A DNA stretch of 64,000 nucleotides from an uncultured Clostridia bacterium (GTDB lineage Bacteria; Bacillota; Clostridia; Lachnospirales; Anaerotignaceae), in assembly GCA_944383885.1 (NCBI GenBank), contig CALWRF010000018.1, positions 50,190 to 114,189 of the forward strand, written 5' to 3'. The stretch's first letter is position 1. Every line of letters begins with the position of its first letter. The position numbers and the translations under genes are program-made. The notes beneath the pieces were generated by a model. It made no database searches and had not been told where the DNA came from. It saw only the letters and a list, made by a program, of their open reading frames with translations. This document shows, piece by piece, positions 54,902-63,875 of the stretch.

Positions 54902-55521
54902 TATGCGTACAGCTCCTCGATTTTAGCAACTGCGTCTTTTGTTAATACAAGAGTGTTGTATTTAAGAATATCGTAAACATTAATTGTGTTTACAGCAGCT
55001 GTTTTTACATCAGGAATGTTTCTTGCTGAAAGCATAACATTTGTGTTGCTTCCGTCCATAACCACAAGCGCTTTGCCTGCGTTGATATTTGCAAGAACTT
55101 TAGCCATTTCCTTTGTTTTAACTTCTGTAAGTGAAAGTTCGTCTAAAACGATGATTTTTTCCTCAGCAGCCTTTGTTGTAAGGGCTGATTTAAGAGCAAG
55201 TCTTTTAAACTTTTTGTTAAGCTTGAAAGAGTAATCTCTTGGCTTTGGAGCAAATACAACGCCGCCGCCTGTCCACTGTGGTGAACGGATAGAGCCCTGT
55301 CTTGCACGACCTGTGCCTTTCTGTCTCCAAGGCTTTTTGCCGCCTCCGCTTACTTCAGCACGTGTTTTAGCGCTCTGTGTGCCCTGTCTTTTATTAGCGA
55401 GATACTGAACAACTGCCATGTGCATTGCGTGCTCGCTTACATCTATACCGAATATATCGTCGTTAAGGTCGATTGTGCCAACCTCAGCGCCGCTCATGTT
55501 GTATACTTTAACGTTTGCCAT
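54901..55521 (-). CDS. rplD: 50S ribosomal protein L4
   Basis: A 206-residue L4. [20 protein letters not shown] and [19 protein letters not shown] form the extended tunnel loop. In E. coli L4 represses the S10 operon through the rpsJ leader; whether that holds here is not known. ATG 55521 has GGAGG eight bases upstream. Confidence 0.98.
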   Translation of the reverse strand: MANVKVYNMSGAEVGTIDLNDDIFGIDVSEHAMHMAVVQYLANKRQGTQSAKTRAEVSGGGKKPWRQKGTGRARQGSIRSPQWTGGGVVFAPKPRDYSFKLNKKFKRLALKSALTTKAAEEKIIVLDELSLTEVKTKEMAKVLANINAGKALVVMDGSNTNVMLSARNIPDVKTAAVNTINVYDILKYNTLVLTKDAVAKIEELYA

Positions 55522-55549
55522 ATCCAAATCCTCCTTTCGTAAAGTATAA

Positions 55550-56179
55550 TCAAGCCTTTACGCTTTCTCTAATTACGAGAACCGCACCCTTAGGGCCTGG
55601 AACAGCGCCTTTAATAAGGATAAGATTCTTCTCAGCGTCAGCGCGTACAATTTCAAGGTTCTGAATAGTAATATTTTCAGCTCCCATGTGACCTGCCATG
55701 TGTTTATTCTTTTTAACCTTGCCCGGTGTAGTAGCTGAACTCATTGAACCAACAACTCTGTGTGATTTAGAACCATGAGTAACAGGTCCTCTGTGCTGAC
55801 CGTGTCTTTTAATAGCGCCCTGATAGCCTTTACCTTTGGATACGCCGCTTACATCTACTTTATCTCCAGCAGCAAAAATATCTGCTTTTATTTCTGCGCC
55901 AAGCTCATAGCTTTCTGCGTCTTCTAATCTGAATTCTTTTAATACCTTCTTAGCTGCAACTCCAGCTTTTTCAAAATGACCTTTTTCAGGTTTTGTAACC
56001 TTGTTAGCCTTTTCGTCCATAAATCCAACTTGGATTGCTGAATAACCATCGTTTTCAACTGTCTTAACCTGAACTACTGCACAAGGTCCAGCTTCAAGAA
56101 CAGTAACAGGAATAAGATTGCCTGTTTCACTGAAAACCTGAGTCATTCCGATTTTCTTAGCCATAATAGCTTTCTTCAT
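55550..56179 (-). CDS. rplC: 50S ribosomal protein L3
   Basis: A 209-residue L3, an assembly initiator. [20 protein letters not shown] and [20 protein letters not shown] are hallmarks. ATG 56179 follows GGAGG by eight bases. A 108-base gap separates it from rpsJ. Confidence 0.98.
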   Translation of the reverse strand: MKKAIMAKKIGMTQVFSETGNLIPVTVLEAGPCAVVQVKTVENDGYSAIQVGFMDEKANKVTKPEKGHFEKAGVAAKKVLKEFRLEDAESYELGAEIKADIFAAGDKVDVSGVSKGKGYQGAIKRHGQHRGPVTHGSKSHRVVGSMSSATTPGKVKKNKHMAGHMGAENITIQNLEIVRADAEKNLILIKGAVPGPKGAVLVIRESVKA

Positions 56180-56287
56180 TTCACGCACCTCCTGTTTTCT
56201 ACAGCGGATTGCCCTTTTGGGTAATCATACTAGTTTAATATAAGTTCCGTATAACGTTTCCCCTATATATAAACCGTTCTTGGATAA

Positions 56288-56599
56288 TTACATAATTTTT
56301 AATGTGATATCAACACCAGCCGGAAGATCAAGTCTTGATAATGCATCAACTGTCTTCGGTGTCGGCATAAGGATATCAATCAGTCTTTTATGTGTTCTCA
56401 TCTCGAACTGCTCTCTTGAATCTTTGTACTTATGAACAGCTCTAAGAATTGTAACTACTTCCTTCTTTGTTGGAAGTGGAATAGGTCCGCTTATCTGAGC
56501 ACCTGTTTTCTTAGCAGTTTCAATTATCTGAACTGCGGACTGATCGATCAATTTATGATCATAAGCTTTAAGACTGATTCTGATTTTCTGGTTAGCCAT
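56288..56599 (-). CDS. rpsJ: 30S ribosomal protein S10
   Basis: A 103-residue S10, first gene of the S10-spc-alpha operon. [20 protein letters not shown] and [16 protein letters not shown] are diagnostic; S10 is also the NusE antitermination factor. ATG 56599 has GGAGGGG upstream. Expression comes from the promoter at 56837-56865 through a 231-base leader. Confidence 0.98.
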   Translation of the reverse strand: MANQKIRISLKAYDHKLIDQSAVQIIETAKKTGAQISGPIPLPTKKEVVTILRAVHKYKDSREQFEMRTHKRLIDILMPTPKTVDALSRLDLPAGVDITLKIM

Positions 56600-56796
56600 A
56601 AAAAAAAGTCCCCTCCTTTTCGTACTTTTACTTTCAGCACGACAAGTGGTGACTGCACACTTATCCGGATGCGCATTAAAGCGCACAGAAGCCCTGTTTG
56701 CTGCGTGGACTTCTTATTCCCAATATTCAGTACAGTGACCTTGTCGCCCGGTTTCATGAACTGGACATCGCTCCGCGGAAAACCCGTGACCTGCAC
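56548..56796 (-). CDS. Possible leader reading frame (uORF) overlapping rpsJ
   Basis: An 82-codon frame starts at GTG 56796, five bases after a strong GGAGG box in the rpsJ leader, and ends inside rpsJ out of frame. The peptide would begin [21 protein letters not shown] recognise no family, and codon use is G+C-rich compared with the operon. It may be translated as a leader peptide, or it may only reflect RNA structure, as the GTG lies in a CCGTG/CACGG stem. The case for a real gene is weak. Confidence 0.25.
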   Translation of the reverse strand: MQVTGFPRSDVQFMKPGDKVTVLNIGNKKSTQQTGLLCALMRIRISVQSPLVVLKVKVRKGGDFFLWLTRKSESVLKLMIIN

Positions 56797-56830
56797 GGCA
56801 ACCTCCGTTTCTTCGCTCTATGTCACAACA
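56600..56830 (-). promoter_or_regulatory. Structured, G+C-rich rpsJ 5' leader
   Basis: About 231 transcribed bases precede rpsJ and are clearly richer in G+C than the flanks. Complementary segments: CGACAAG (56640-56646) with CTTGTCG (56740-56746), extended by ACTG/CAGT (56652-56655, 56733-56736). This closes a junction that holds TGCGC/GCGCA (56670-56674, 56681-56685) and GAAGCCC/GGACTTC (56688-56694, 56707-56713). A separate CCGTG/CACGG stem is at 56784-56798. The arrangement looks like a cis-regulatory RNA. I do not recognise it as a named family. Confidence 0.65.
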
Positions 56831-56836
56831 TCAGCT

Positions 56837-56865
56837 ATTATACAGCATTGAATATTTTTTTGCAA
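56837..56865 (-). promoter_or_regulatory. Sigma-A promoter of the S10-spc-alpha operon
   Basis: On the minus strand TTGCAA (56865-56860) and a perfect TATAAT (56842-56837) are 17 bases apart, and runs of A lie upstream as an UP-like element. Transcription should begin near 56830. Confidence 0.85.
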
Positions 56866-57104
56866 GACTTTTTTTCAAGAATTTTACCTTTTTTTCATAA
56901 AATATTAACCAATATTTTGGCTGAACAAATTATAAATTTATATAACATATACAATCAAAGTCTGTTAATCAAAAAAACACCGGTTTTTTGATACTAAAAC
57001 CCACTATTAAATTCAGCATATTTATTATTGCCAATTCCGCTTTTTGTTAATATTAAAAATTTGATTAATCTGTTTTGGAATTAGTTTTTTCTTAATTATA
57101 ACGC
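56866..57104. other. AT-rich intergenic region between the S10 promoter and the NCS2 terminator
   Basis: No gene is seen. A-tracts directly upstream of the rpsJ promoter may act as an UP element. A perfect stem TCAAAAAA (56969-56976) / TTTTTTGA (56984-56991) around ACACCGG is the only clear structure; it could stop transcription arriving from either side. Confidence 0.5.
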
Positions 57105-57138
57105 AAAAAACCGGGGCATAATTTTATGCCTCGGTTTT
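57105..57138 (-). terminator. Terminator of the NCS2 permease gene
   Basis: AAAACCGGGGCATA (57107-57120) pairs with TATGCCTCGGTTTT (57125-57138) with a single G-T wobble and a four-base loop. On the minus strand TTTTTT follows. It lies 12 bases after the stop codon. Confidence 0.88.
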
Positions 57139-57149
57139 AAAACTGTCTA

Positions 57150-58487
57150 TCAGCTTAACGCAAGCTTTAATACAAATAAAACGGCTATTACGATTATAAC
57201 CGGATTAAGCTCTTTGCCTCTGCCTGTAAATATTTTTAAAAGCACATAAGAAATAACGCCAAATATAAGACCTGTAGAAATACTATAGGCTACAACCATC
57301 ATTATAATTGTAATAAAAGCCGGAAATCCTTCTGTATAATCAGAAAAATCAATATTAACTACCTGCTCAATCATAAACAAGCCTACAACTATAAGCGCTG
57401 GCGCTGTTGCAAAAGACGGTATAGCCATAATTACAGGCGAGAATATAAGCGCTACAAGGAACAAAAGTCCTACTACAGCTGACGTAAGACCTGTTCTTCC
57501 GCCTTCAGCCACACCTGAAGCGCTTTCTATAAACGTAGTTACTGTAGAAGTACCAAGCACTGCGCCTGCTGTTGTGCCTATGGCGTCAGCTAAAAGGGCG
57601 CCTTTAATTCTCGGAAGCTTTCCTTCTTTATCAAGGTATCCAGCCTTAGTTGAAACGCCTATAAGAGTTCCAAGCGTGTCAAAAATATCAACAAAAAGAA
57701 ATGAAAACATTACAACAAAGAAATCCCACGAAAAAACATTTGAAAAATCCATTTTCATAAATGTAGGCGAAAGAGAAGGCGGCGCTGATATAATGCCTGA
57801 AGGAATAAGAGAATATACCCCGGCATCAGGATTAACAGCGTAAATCCCGGCAATTTGGCAGATTATACCTATTATATAAGTTATTAAAATTCCAAAAAAC
57901 AGTGCGCCCTTAACTTTCTTTGCCACAAGCACAACTGTAATTACAGTTCCAACAAGGGCAAGAAAAACGGATATATCCTTTACATTTCCCAATGTAACAA
58001 GTGTTGAATCCTCATTTACTATAATTCCAGCATTCTGCATGCCTATAAACGCTATATAAAGACCTATTGCAACGCTTACGGCTGATTTCATATTCTTAGG
58101 TATGGCGTTAAACAGCGCCTCCCTTACATTAACAAGCGAAAGAATAATAAATATAATACCCTCAACAAATACCGCGGCTAAAGCCATCTTCCATGAATAA
58201 CCCATCTGCAAAACAACAGTATATGCAAAGTAAGCGTTAAGCCCCATGCCCGGCGCAAGGGCAAACGGATAATTAGATAATGCAGCCATTGCGAATGTAC
58301 CTATAGCCGCTCCAAGGGCTGTTGCCGTAAGTACAGCGCCTGAATCCATACCGGAGGCGCTTAAAAGGCTTGGGTTTACAATAAGTATGTAAGCCATTGT
58401 CATAAAAGTTGTAAGCCCGGCATAAATCTCTGTCTTTACAGTTGTGTTGTTCTGCTTTAATTTAAAACAGCTTTCCAAAAAATTCAT
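57150..58487 (-). CDS. NCS2-family purine permease (AzgA/PbuG-like)
   Basis: A 445-residue transporter with about 12-14 helices. TEIYAGLTTFMTMAYILIVN and ALAPGMGLNAYFAYTVV are typical of the AzgA-like branch that imports guanine, hypoxanthine or adenine by proton symport. The motif FVDIFDTLGTLIGVSTKAG is also branch-specific. The 75-base upstream gap is too short for a purine riboswitch, and none is seen. Specificity among purines is open. Confidence 0.92.
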   Translation of the reverse strand: MNFLESCFKLKQNNTTVKTEIYAGLTTFMTMAYILIVNPSLLSASGMDSGAVLTATALGAAIGTFAMAALSNYPFALAPGMGLNAYFAYTVVLQMGYSWKMALAAVFVEGIIFIILSLVNVREALFNAIPKNMKSAVSVAIGLYIAFIGMQNAGIIVNEDSTLVTLGNVKDISVFLALVGTVITVVLVAKKVKGALFFGILITYIIGIICQIAGIYAVNPDAGVYSLIPSGIISAPPSLSPTFMKMDFSNVFSWDFFVVMFSFLFVDIFDTLGTLIGVSTKAGYLDKEGKLPRIKGALLADAIGTTAGAVLGTSTVTTFIESASGVAEGGRTGLTSAVVGLLFLVALIFSPVIMAIPSFATAPALIVVGLFMIEQVVNIDFSDYTEGFPAFITIIMMVVAYSISTGLIFGVISYVLLKIFTGRGKELNPVIIVIAVLFVLKLALS

Positions 58488-58562
58488 TTCTTAAACCCCT
58501 TTCCTAAAAGCTTAGATATATATTAAAACCTTTATAAGCCGCATTCAGCTTTTAAAAGGCAT

Positions 58563-60005
58563 TTATTTTTTCTTAACCGGCTGCAAAGTAAATACAAACT
58601 CTGTGCCGCCTTCCTCACGGCTTCTAACCTCTACCCTTTCCCCATGGGCGTTAATGAACTCCTTAACAATGGAAAGCCCTAAACCGACACCTGTCTTATC
58701 CAAACCTCTTGATGTATCGGCTTTAAAAAATCTCTCAAAGACATGCTTCATTTCATTTTCGGATATGCCTTGCCCGTTATCACGCACATAAACATAAACC
58801 TTTTTATCTTTCTCCTGAACTTCTGTTGTAATATTTCCGCCGTCGTATGAAAATTTAACGGCATTATCAAGAAGGTTTTGTATAACTCTTTTAATCTTGT
58901 TCGGGTCAGCATTAACTATCGTAACCTCGTCAGAAAAAACAGCGTTAACAGTTAAATTCTTCTTTTTAAACCGTGGCTCCATAATTTCTATGCTTTCCCG
59001 TATAAGCTCGTTAATATCAAAATCGCATCTTTCAAGGACCATGGACCCTGCCTGCGCGCTGCTTAAATCTACCAAGTCATTTGCCAATTTTGAAAGCCTG
59101 CCTGTTTCCTCAAGAACTATTTTAAGATAATGGTTCTGCTTTTCCTGCGGTATAGTGCCGTCTACAATCGCCTCAATAAACCCCCGTATGCTTGTAAGCG
59201 GGCTTCGCAGGTCATGAGATATGTTAGCTATAAATTCCCGGCGTCGTTTTTCCGTTTCCTCAATGCTTTCAGCCATTAAATTAAACGACTTGGCAAGCTG
59301 CCCCACCTCGTCCTCACTTTCAACCTCAATACGTGCGCCTATTCTGCCGTCAGCTATTATTTTAGCCGCCTCATTCATGTCAATAAGCGGACTTGTAATT
59401 TTTTTAGTTGAATAATAAATAAGACCGAATCCCATTATAATAACCGGCACCATATATCCCAGCATAAGGAATATAACATAACTCATTGAAGACCGCAGTA
59501 TGTCCATAGGCTTGCACATAAACATTCCGCCTATTAAAACACCGTCTATTATTATAGGATACCCAACAGTAAGTACGGTTTCGTTAAACATTCCGCCTAT
59601 TTTACCCTGAACAGTGGCTATTTTTCCGCTTAAAACAATGTTAACCGCCTCGTCTGTAATCGTCTGACCTATCCATTTTTGGCTTACATCTTCTGTTGTA
59701 AAGCTGATTTTTCCCTTGCTGTTCATAAAAAATACACTTGTGCCCATGTATTTTTTCATAACTTCAAACTCAAAATTAAGGCTGGAAGTGTCTATATCTC
59801 CGCTGTGGTATAAATTACTCAGCGACTCCTTAAACCTTTCGCCCTGTACAATCAGCTGCTGTTCCTGTTCATACATATAATGACGGGTGTAAATAAATGA
59901 AATTCCGGAACCAAAAACACCAAAGAGCACAAGAATAATGCTCATATAAATTGTCATCTGTTTTTTCAGTATAGTCTGCTTTGCCGGCTTTGTGCGTTTA
60001 AACAT
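58563..60005 (-). CDS. Membrane sensor histidine kinase
   Basis: A 480-residue kinase of the classic layout. Helix 1 covers about 15-38 and an extracytoplasmic dCACHE/PAS-like domain about 40-175. Helix 2 covers about 178-200. A HAMP linker follows (SPLIDMNEAAKIIADGRIGA). His264 lies in ANISHDLRSPLTSIRGF. The ATPase lobe has DNAVKFSYDGG, DNGQGI and TGVGLGLSIVKEFI. It lies five bases after its response regulator. The signal is unknown; layout resembles PhoR/ResE-like envelope sensors. Confidence 0.94.
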   Translation of the reverse strand: MFKRTKPAKQTILKKQMTIYMSIILVLFGVFGSGISFIYTRHYMYEQEQQLIVQGERFKESLSNLYHSGDIDTSSLNFEFEVMKKYMGTSVFFMNSKGKISFTTEDVSQKWIGQTITDEAVNIVLSGKIATVQGKIGGMFNETVLTVGYPIIIDGVLIGGMFMCKPMDILRSSMSYVIFLMLGYMVPVIIMGFGLIYYSTKKITSPLIDMNEAAKIIADGRIGARIEVESEDEVGQLAKSFNLMAESIEETEKRRREFIANISHDLRSPLTSIRGFIEAIVDGTIPQEKQNHYLKIVLEETGRLSKLANDLVDLSSAQAGSMVLERCDFDINELIRESIEIMEPRFKKKNLTVNAVFSDEVTIVNADPNKIKRVIQNLLDNAVKFSYDGGNITTEVQEKDKKVYVYVRDNGQGISENEMKHVFERFFKADTSRGLDKTGVGLGLSIVKEFINAHGERVEVRSREEGGTEFVFTLQPVKKK

Positions 60006-60010
60006 AAGAT

Positions 60011-60700
60011 TTATTCCACCTCAAATTTATATCCAACACCCCAAACTGTTTTAACAGACCACGAATCTTTTTTATCAAATTTCTCGCGGATTCTTTTAAT
60101 ATGTACATCTACCGTCCTTGTATCCCCAATATACTCATAGCCCCATATTTTATCAAGAAGCTGGTCTCTTGTAAACACCTGATTTGGTCTTTTTGCCAAA
60201 AAATACAAAAGCTCAAACTCTTTTGGCGGAAAACTAAGATATTCGCCGTGATATTTAACCGTATAGTTTTCCATATTAATTTCAAGGTTTTCAAATTCAA
60301 GTATTTTTGAGCTTTCTTTAGTTTTGCTGGTGTCAAATCGCCTTAAAACAGCTTTAACCCTCGCCGTCATTTCTTTAGGCTCAAAAGGCTTTACAATATA
60401 GTCGTCGGCGCCCAGCTCAAGCCCCAGAACTTTGTCTATAGTGTCGCCTTTTGCCGTTAACATAATTATAGGCACAGTGCTTGTTTTTCTTATTTCTTTG
60501 CAGACCTCGTACCCGTCCATTACAGGCAGCATTATATCAAGCATTATAAGGTCCGGGTTATACGAGGCAAAAGCTTCAACTGCGCTTTTGCCGTCGTGTA
60601 CCTCTTTAGTGTCATACCCTTCCCGAATTAAATAAAGGGATATAAGCTCTGATATATGCTCGTCGTCATCAACAATTAATATTTTCTGCTTAGCGGTCAT
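60011..60700 (-). CDS. OmpR/PhoB-family response regulator
   Basis: A 229-residue regulator. The receiver has VDDDEHI (10-16), phospho-acceptor Asp55 in IMLDIMLPVMDG and MLTAKGDT. The winged helix ends in RTVDVHIKRIREKF and TVWGVGYKFEVE. It is followed by its kinase and lies 11 bases after mutS2, so it may be co-transcribed with mutS2. Confidence 0.95.
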   Translation of the reverse strand: MTAKQKILIVDDDEHISELISLYLIREGYDTKEVHDGKSAVEAFASYNPDLIMLDIMLPVMDGYEVCKEIRKTSTVPIIMLTAKGDTIDKVLGLELGADDYIVKPFEPKEMTARVKAVLRRFDTSKTKESSKILEFENLEINMENYTVKYHGEYLSFPPKEFELLYFLAKRPNQVFTRDQLLDKIWGYEYIGDTRTVDVHIKRIREKFDKKDSWSVKTVWGVGYKFEVE

Positions 60701-60711
60701 AATTAACCTCC

Positions 60712-63105
60712 TTAATTTTTAAGCTCCACAACTGTAACTCCCATTTCGCCTTCGCCGTATTTTCCGTAACGGTAAGACTTAACATGGGGATTTTTTGCCA
60801 AATACTGCTGAACAGCGGCTCTTAAAACGCCTGTACCCTTTCCGTGTATTATTGTAACCTGCTTTAACCCGGCTAAGAAAGCGTCGTCTATATACTTGTC
60901 TATGTTTCCTATGCCTTCGTCAACAGTCTGCCCGCGGCAGTCTATTTCAGGACTTACAAACATGCTTTTGCCTCCAGCCGCCTTTCTTGATACACTCCTT
61001 AAAGCGCTGCTGTTTTTGGAATTATTGGCATTCTGCGCTGTTTCGTCTATAACCAGTTCGCTTAAAGGCACTTTAATTTTCATAAGCCCCATTTGAACCA
61101 TTACGTTTTTGTTTTCGTCAGCAGGCGAAATAACCGTTCCGTGCTGGTCAAACGAAATAATGTATACACTGTCCCCAACTTCTATTTTTTCAGGAACTTT
61201 GTGCTGTTTTTTGCGTTTTGCCATCATTTTGGCTATTTCCGAGTCAACGCCTGAAAGCCTGTCTTTAATTTTTCTGCGGCTTTCGTTCATTTTTTCCTGA
61301 TTAGCCTTGTTTCTGGCTTCCCTGTTCATTTCTTTTATAATGCTGTCGGCTTCTTCCTTAGCCTTCTGATAAATCATGCGTGCCTGTTCCCGCGCGTCTG
61401 CGAGTATTTTTTCTTTCTGCTGACGTGTTTTTTCTTTCTGCTTTTCAACTTCTTTTTTAAGCTTTTCGGCTTCCAAACGGTACTCCTCGGCTCTTTCCTG
61501 CTCAAGAGCTACAGAGCGGCGGCTAATTTCAAGGTCAGTTATAACATCTTCAAACTTAACATTTTCCTTGCCCACAAACTCCTTTGCCTTGTCAATAATG
61601 CTGTCCATAAGCCCCAAACGCTTTGAAATTGCAAAAGCGTTGCTTTTGCCCGGTATGCCTATTAAAAGCCGGTATGTCGGCTTTAAAGACTCCACGTCAA
61701 ACTCACAGCTGGCGTTTTCAACGCCTTCTGTTGAAATGGCGTAAACTTTCAGCTCGCTGTAATGTGTTGTAACAGCCGTACGTATATTCCGCTCTTTAAG
61801 GCTTTGTATAATGCTCATGGCAAGGGCGGCGCCTTCCACCGGGTCAGTCCCGGCTCCAAGCTCGTCAAAAAGCACAAGGGAGTCGTCAGTCACATTTTCA
61901 AGTATATAAACGGTGTTTGTCATGTGTGCGGAAAATGTGCTTAAATTCTGCTCAATGCTCTGTTCATCGCCTATATCCGCAAAAATCTCGTCAAAAACGC
62001 CCAGCTCCGAGTTGTCAAAAGCCGGTATGTGCAGCCCTGCCTGCCCCATAAGCTGAAAAAGACCAAGCGTTTTAAGGGCAACAGTCTTTCCTCCGGTGTT
62101 GGGACCTGTTATTAAAAGCGTTGTAAAATCTCCGCCTAAATAAATATTAACCGGCACAACAGTGCCGCTGTTTAAAAGCGGGTGCCTGCCTTTTTTAATA
62201 TTAATGTATTTTTTGCTGTTGAATACGGCTTTTGTGCCTTTCATTGAAATGGAAAGCTGACCTTTGGCAAATATAAAATCAAGCTTGGTTATAATACTCA
62301 AATTAGACTCTATGGCGTCTAAATTTTCCATAACCTCACCTGAAAGCTTCTGCAAAATTTTGTCAATTTCCTCTTTTTCCTTAATTTGCAGCTCCTTAAT
62401 TTTGTTGTTAAGCTGTACAACGCTTAAAGGCTCAATAAAAAGCGTGGAGCCTGTATTGGACTGGTCGTGAACCATGCCGCTGAAACTGTTTCTGTACTCG
62501 CTTTTAACCGGCACACAGTACCTGTCGTTTCTTATAGTAATCACGTAGTCCTGAAGCATTGGTCTGTAAGTCTGGGAGTTAATAATGTTGTTCAGGTGCT
62601 CCCTTATGCGGTCGTTGGATACAGCCATTTGGCGCCGAACATCTTTAAGCCCCTGCGAAGCGTCGTCCGACACTTCCGTTTCAGACAGTATTACCCTTGA
62701 AATTTCTTTTTCCAGCTTAGGCAGCTCCGTTACCAAATCAAACATAGGACCTATTGTGTTATAGCTTTCGGCTTTGTTCTCGTTTACCGAGTAGTTTTTA
62801 ACCCTGCGGCATACGTATAAAAAATCTCCTATATAAAGAAGTTCCGCAATGCCTAAGCTGCCGCCCATTGCCAGCCTTTTAATCTGTGGTCTTATATCTC
62901 TTAAACCGCCTAAAGGTATTGAGCCTTTTCTTAATATCATAGCCTCGGCTTCAGACGTTTCATTCTGCCGCTGGTTAATCTGGCTTAATGAAGCGCACGG
63001 CTTCAGTTCTGAAGCCATTTCTTTGCCCATTGGCGAAACGGCGTAAGAAGCAAGCTTTTCTATTATTTTGTTGTATTCAAGAGTTTTCAAAACTTTTTCA
63101 TTCAT
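60712..63105 (-). CDS. mutS2: MutS2, Smr-domain ATPase (ribosome-collision or recombination factor)
   Basis: A 797-residue protein of the MutS2 (RqcU) family, which splits collided ribosomes in Bacillus and was earlier tied to suppression of recombination. The MutS-type ATPase holds LLITGPNTGGKTVALKTLG and LVLFDELGAGTDPVEGAAL. A long charged coiled coil follows (about 510-630), then a KOW-like segment, and the C-terminal Smr nuclease-like domain has IDCRGQTVDE and IIHGKGTGVLR. ATG 63105 with AGAGG upstream is preferred to a TTG two codons earlier. Confidence 0.96.
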   Translation of the reverse strand: MNEKVLKTLEYNKIIEKLASYAVSPMGKEMASELKPCASLSQINQRQNETSEAEAMILRKGSIPLGGLRDIRPQIKRLAMGGSLGIAELLYIGDFLYVCRRVKNYSVNENKAESYNTIGPMFDLVTELPKLEKEISRVILSETEVSDDASQGLKDVRRQMAVSNDRIREHLNNIINSQTYRPMLQDYVITIRNDRYCVPVKSEYRNSFSGMVHDQSNTGSTLFIEPLSVVQLNNKIKELQIKEKEEIDKILQKLSGEVMENLDAIESNLSIITKLDFIFAKGQLSISMKGTKAVFNSKKYINIKKGRHPLLNSGTVVPVNIYLGGDFTTLLITGPNTGGKTVALKTLGLFQLMGQAGLHIPAFDNSELGVFDEIFADIGDEQSIEQNLSTFSAHMTNTVYILENVTDDSLVLFDELGAGTDPVEGAALAMSIIQSLKERNIRTAVTTHYSELKVYAISTEGVENASCEFDVESLKPTYRLLIGIPGKSNAFAISKRLGLMDSIIDKAKEFVGKENVKFEDVITDLEISRRSVALEQERAEEYRLEAEKLKKEVEKQKEKTRQQKEKILADAREQARMIYQKAKEEADSIIKEMNREARNKANQEKMNESRRKIKDRLSGVDSEIAKMMAKRKKQHKVPEKIEVGDSVYIISFDQHGTVISPADENKNVMVQMGLMKIKVPLSELVIDETAQNANNSKNSSALRSVSRKAAGGKSMFVSPEIDCRGQTVDEGIGNIDKYIDDAFLAGLKQVTIIHGKGTGVLRAAVQQYLAKNPHVKSYRYGKYGEGEMGVTVVELKN

Positions 63106-63140
63106 TAACAAATACCTCTTAACTGCGAAATTTAAAATTT

Positions 63141-63210
63141 TTTATAACTTTTTCTAACTTTTTCTAACTATTTCTAATTTTTTCTAACTATTTCTAACTT
63201 TTTATAGTTT
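63141..63210. repeat. Seven 10-bp repeats, phased A/T tracts, in the mutS2 leader
   Basis: Seven units of the form TTTCTAACTT or TTTATAACTT follow one another without a gap from 63141 to 63210. The period of 10 bp equals one helical turn, so the A/T tracts are in phase and the DNA should be bent. The array begins 35 bases before the mutS2 start. Confidence 0.75.
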
Positions 63211-63472
63211 CCGATAACTTTTTTGCTTTTCCCGGTTTTTTCTGCCTGTTCATATTTTTTTGTTAAATTATCCGCTTTAAAGTAATTTTTTATAAGCCGG
63301 CAAAATTCCGTCCTGCCCCGGCTCAAAATTCGTCTGCCGCCGCACTCTGCCTACCCGGTTATTATACCATAAAATTATAAAAAAACCGTATATATTTTAA
63401 TTTTATATCAAAGCCGTATATATTTGTTAAACAAAATGAAAACAAAGCTTTAACAAAAATTATAATTTAATA
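63211..63472. promoter_or_regulatory. Intergenic region with probable mutS2 promoter
   Basis: No gene is seen. On the minus strand an extended -10, TGGTATAAT, lies at 63369-63361. If used, the mutS2 leader is about 250 bases and includes the phased array. A G+C-rich patch with AGCCGG/CCGGCT potential lies near 63295-63325. A 12-bp direct repeat CCGTATATATTT occurs near 63387 and 63412. Confidence 0.4.
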
Positions 63473-63501
63473 TTGAACAAAACCGCTTTTTCTGCTAATA
63501 T
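63473..63501 (+). promoter_or_regulatory. Sigma-A promoter ahead of the tRNA-Ser array
   Basis: TTGAAC (63473-63478) and TAATAT (63496-63501) are separated by 17 bases. The predicted start near 63508 is seven bases before the first degenerate tRNA-Ser copy. Confidence 0.55.
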
Positions 63502-63514
63502 ATTATAGTATTGT

Positions 63515-63557
63515 GGAGACGTATCGAAGAGGTCATAACGAGCCTGACTCGAAATCG
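63515..63557 (+). pseudogene. Degenerate 5' half of tRNA-Ser(CGA), copy 1
   Basis: The bases match the intact gene at 63876 from the first acceptor base through the anticodon loop (GGAGACGTATCGAAG, then ACTCGAAATCG), with about four differences. After the anticodon stem the match stops: no variable arm, no TTCGAAT loop and no CCA follow. The anticodon stem itself has a mismatch. Confidence 0.75.
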
Positions 63558-63695
63558 CGGTCGCTTTCGGGTAGCTCCCTTAGCGGAAACTCTTGATTTT
63601 ATGGGGTTTTTCGGGGATCCTTAACTAAATAATTTTCCTTGTTCTCCCCATCAGTTCTCCCCGTTTTCCGAGGTGCTGATGTTGAGATAAATCTT

Positions 63696-63738
63696 GGAGC
63701 GGTATCGAAGTGGTCATAACGGGACTGACTCGAAATCG
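63696..63738 (+). pseudogene. Degenerate 5' half of tRNA-Ser(CGA), copy 2
   Basis: It begins GGAGCGGTATCGAAGTGGTC, again like the intact gene up to ACTCGAAATCG, then diverges in the same manner as copy 1. It starts 181 bp after copy 1 and 180 bp before the intact gene. The intervening 3' segments of both copies share a 40-bp identical block at 63641-63680 and 63822-63861. Confidence 0.75.
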
Positions 63739-63875
63739 CGGTCGCTATTCGGTACCTCCGAGACTGAGAACCCTTGATTTTACGGGGTTTTTCGGGATTC
63801 TTCAACTTAATATTTTTCTTTGTTCTCCCCATCAGTTCTCCCCGTTTTCCGAGGTGCTGATGATGAGATAAATAC

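Larger units (their letters stand above)
63515..63875. repeat. Two tandem 180/181-bp units ending at the intact tRNA-Ser
   Basis: Each unit consists of a tRNA-Ser 5' half, a diverged 30-bp stretch, a CTTGATTTTA-GGGGTTTTTCGGG stretch, an AT-rich spacer, and the block GTTCTCCCCATCAGTTCTCC plus CCGTTTTCCGAGGTGCTGAT. The next tRNA half follows about 14 bases later. Both units end exactly where the next tRNA sequence begins. Confidence 0.8.

Noticed and set aside
56432..56851. A 139-codon plus-strand frame over the rpsJ leader
   Set aside because: It is antisense to rpsJ and its promoter region and has no ribosome binding site; the G+C-rich leader simply lacks stop codons in this frame.
58488..58562. 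A purine riboswitch before the NCS2 permease
   Set aside because: The gap is only 75 bases and has no purine-aptamer loop sequences.
63141..63210. A CRISPR-like array
   Set aside because: The unit is only 10 bp, with no spacers between copies and no cas genes in the window.
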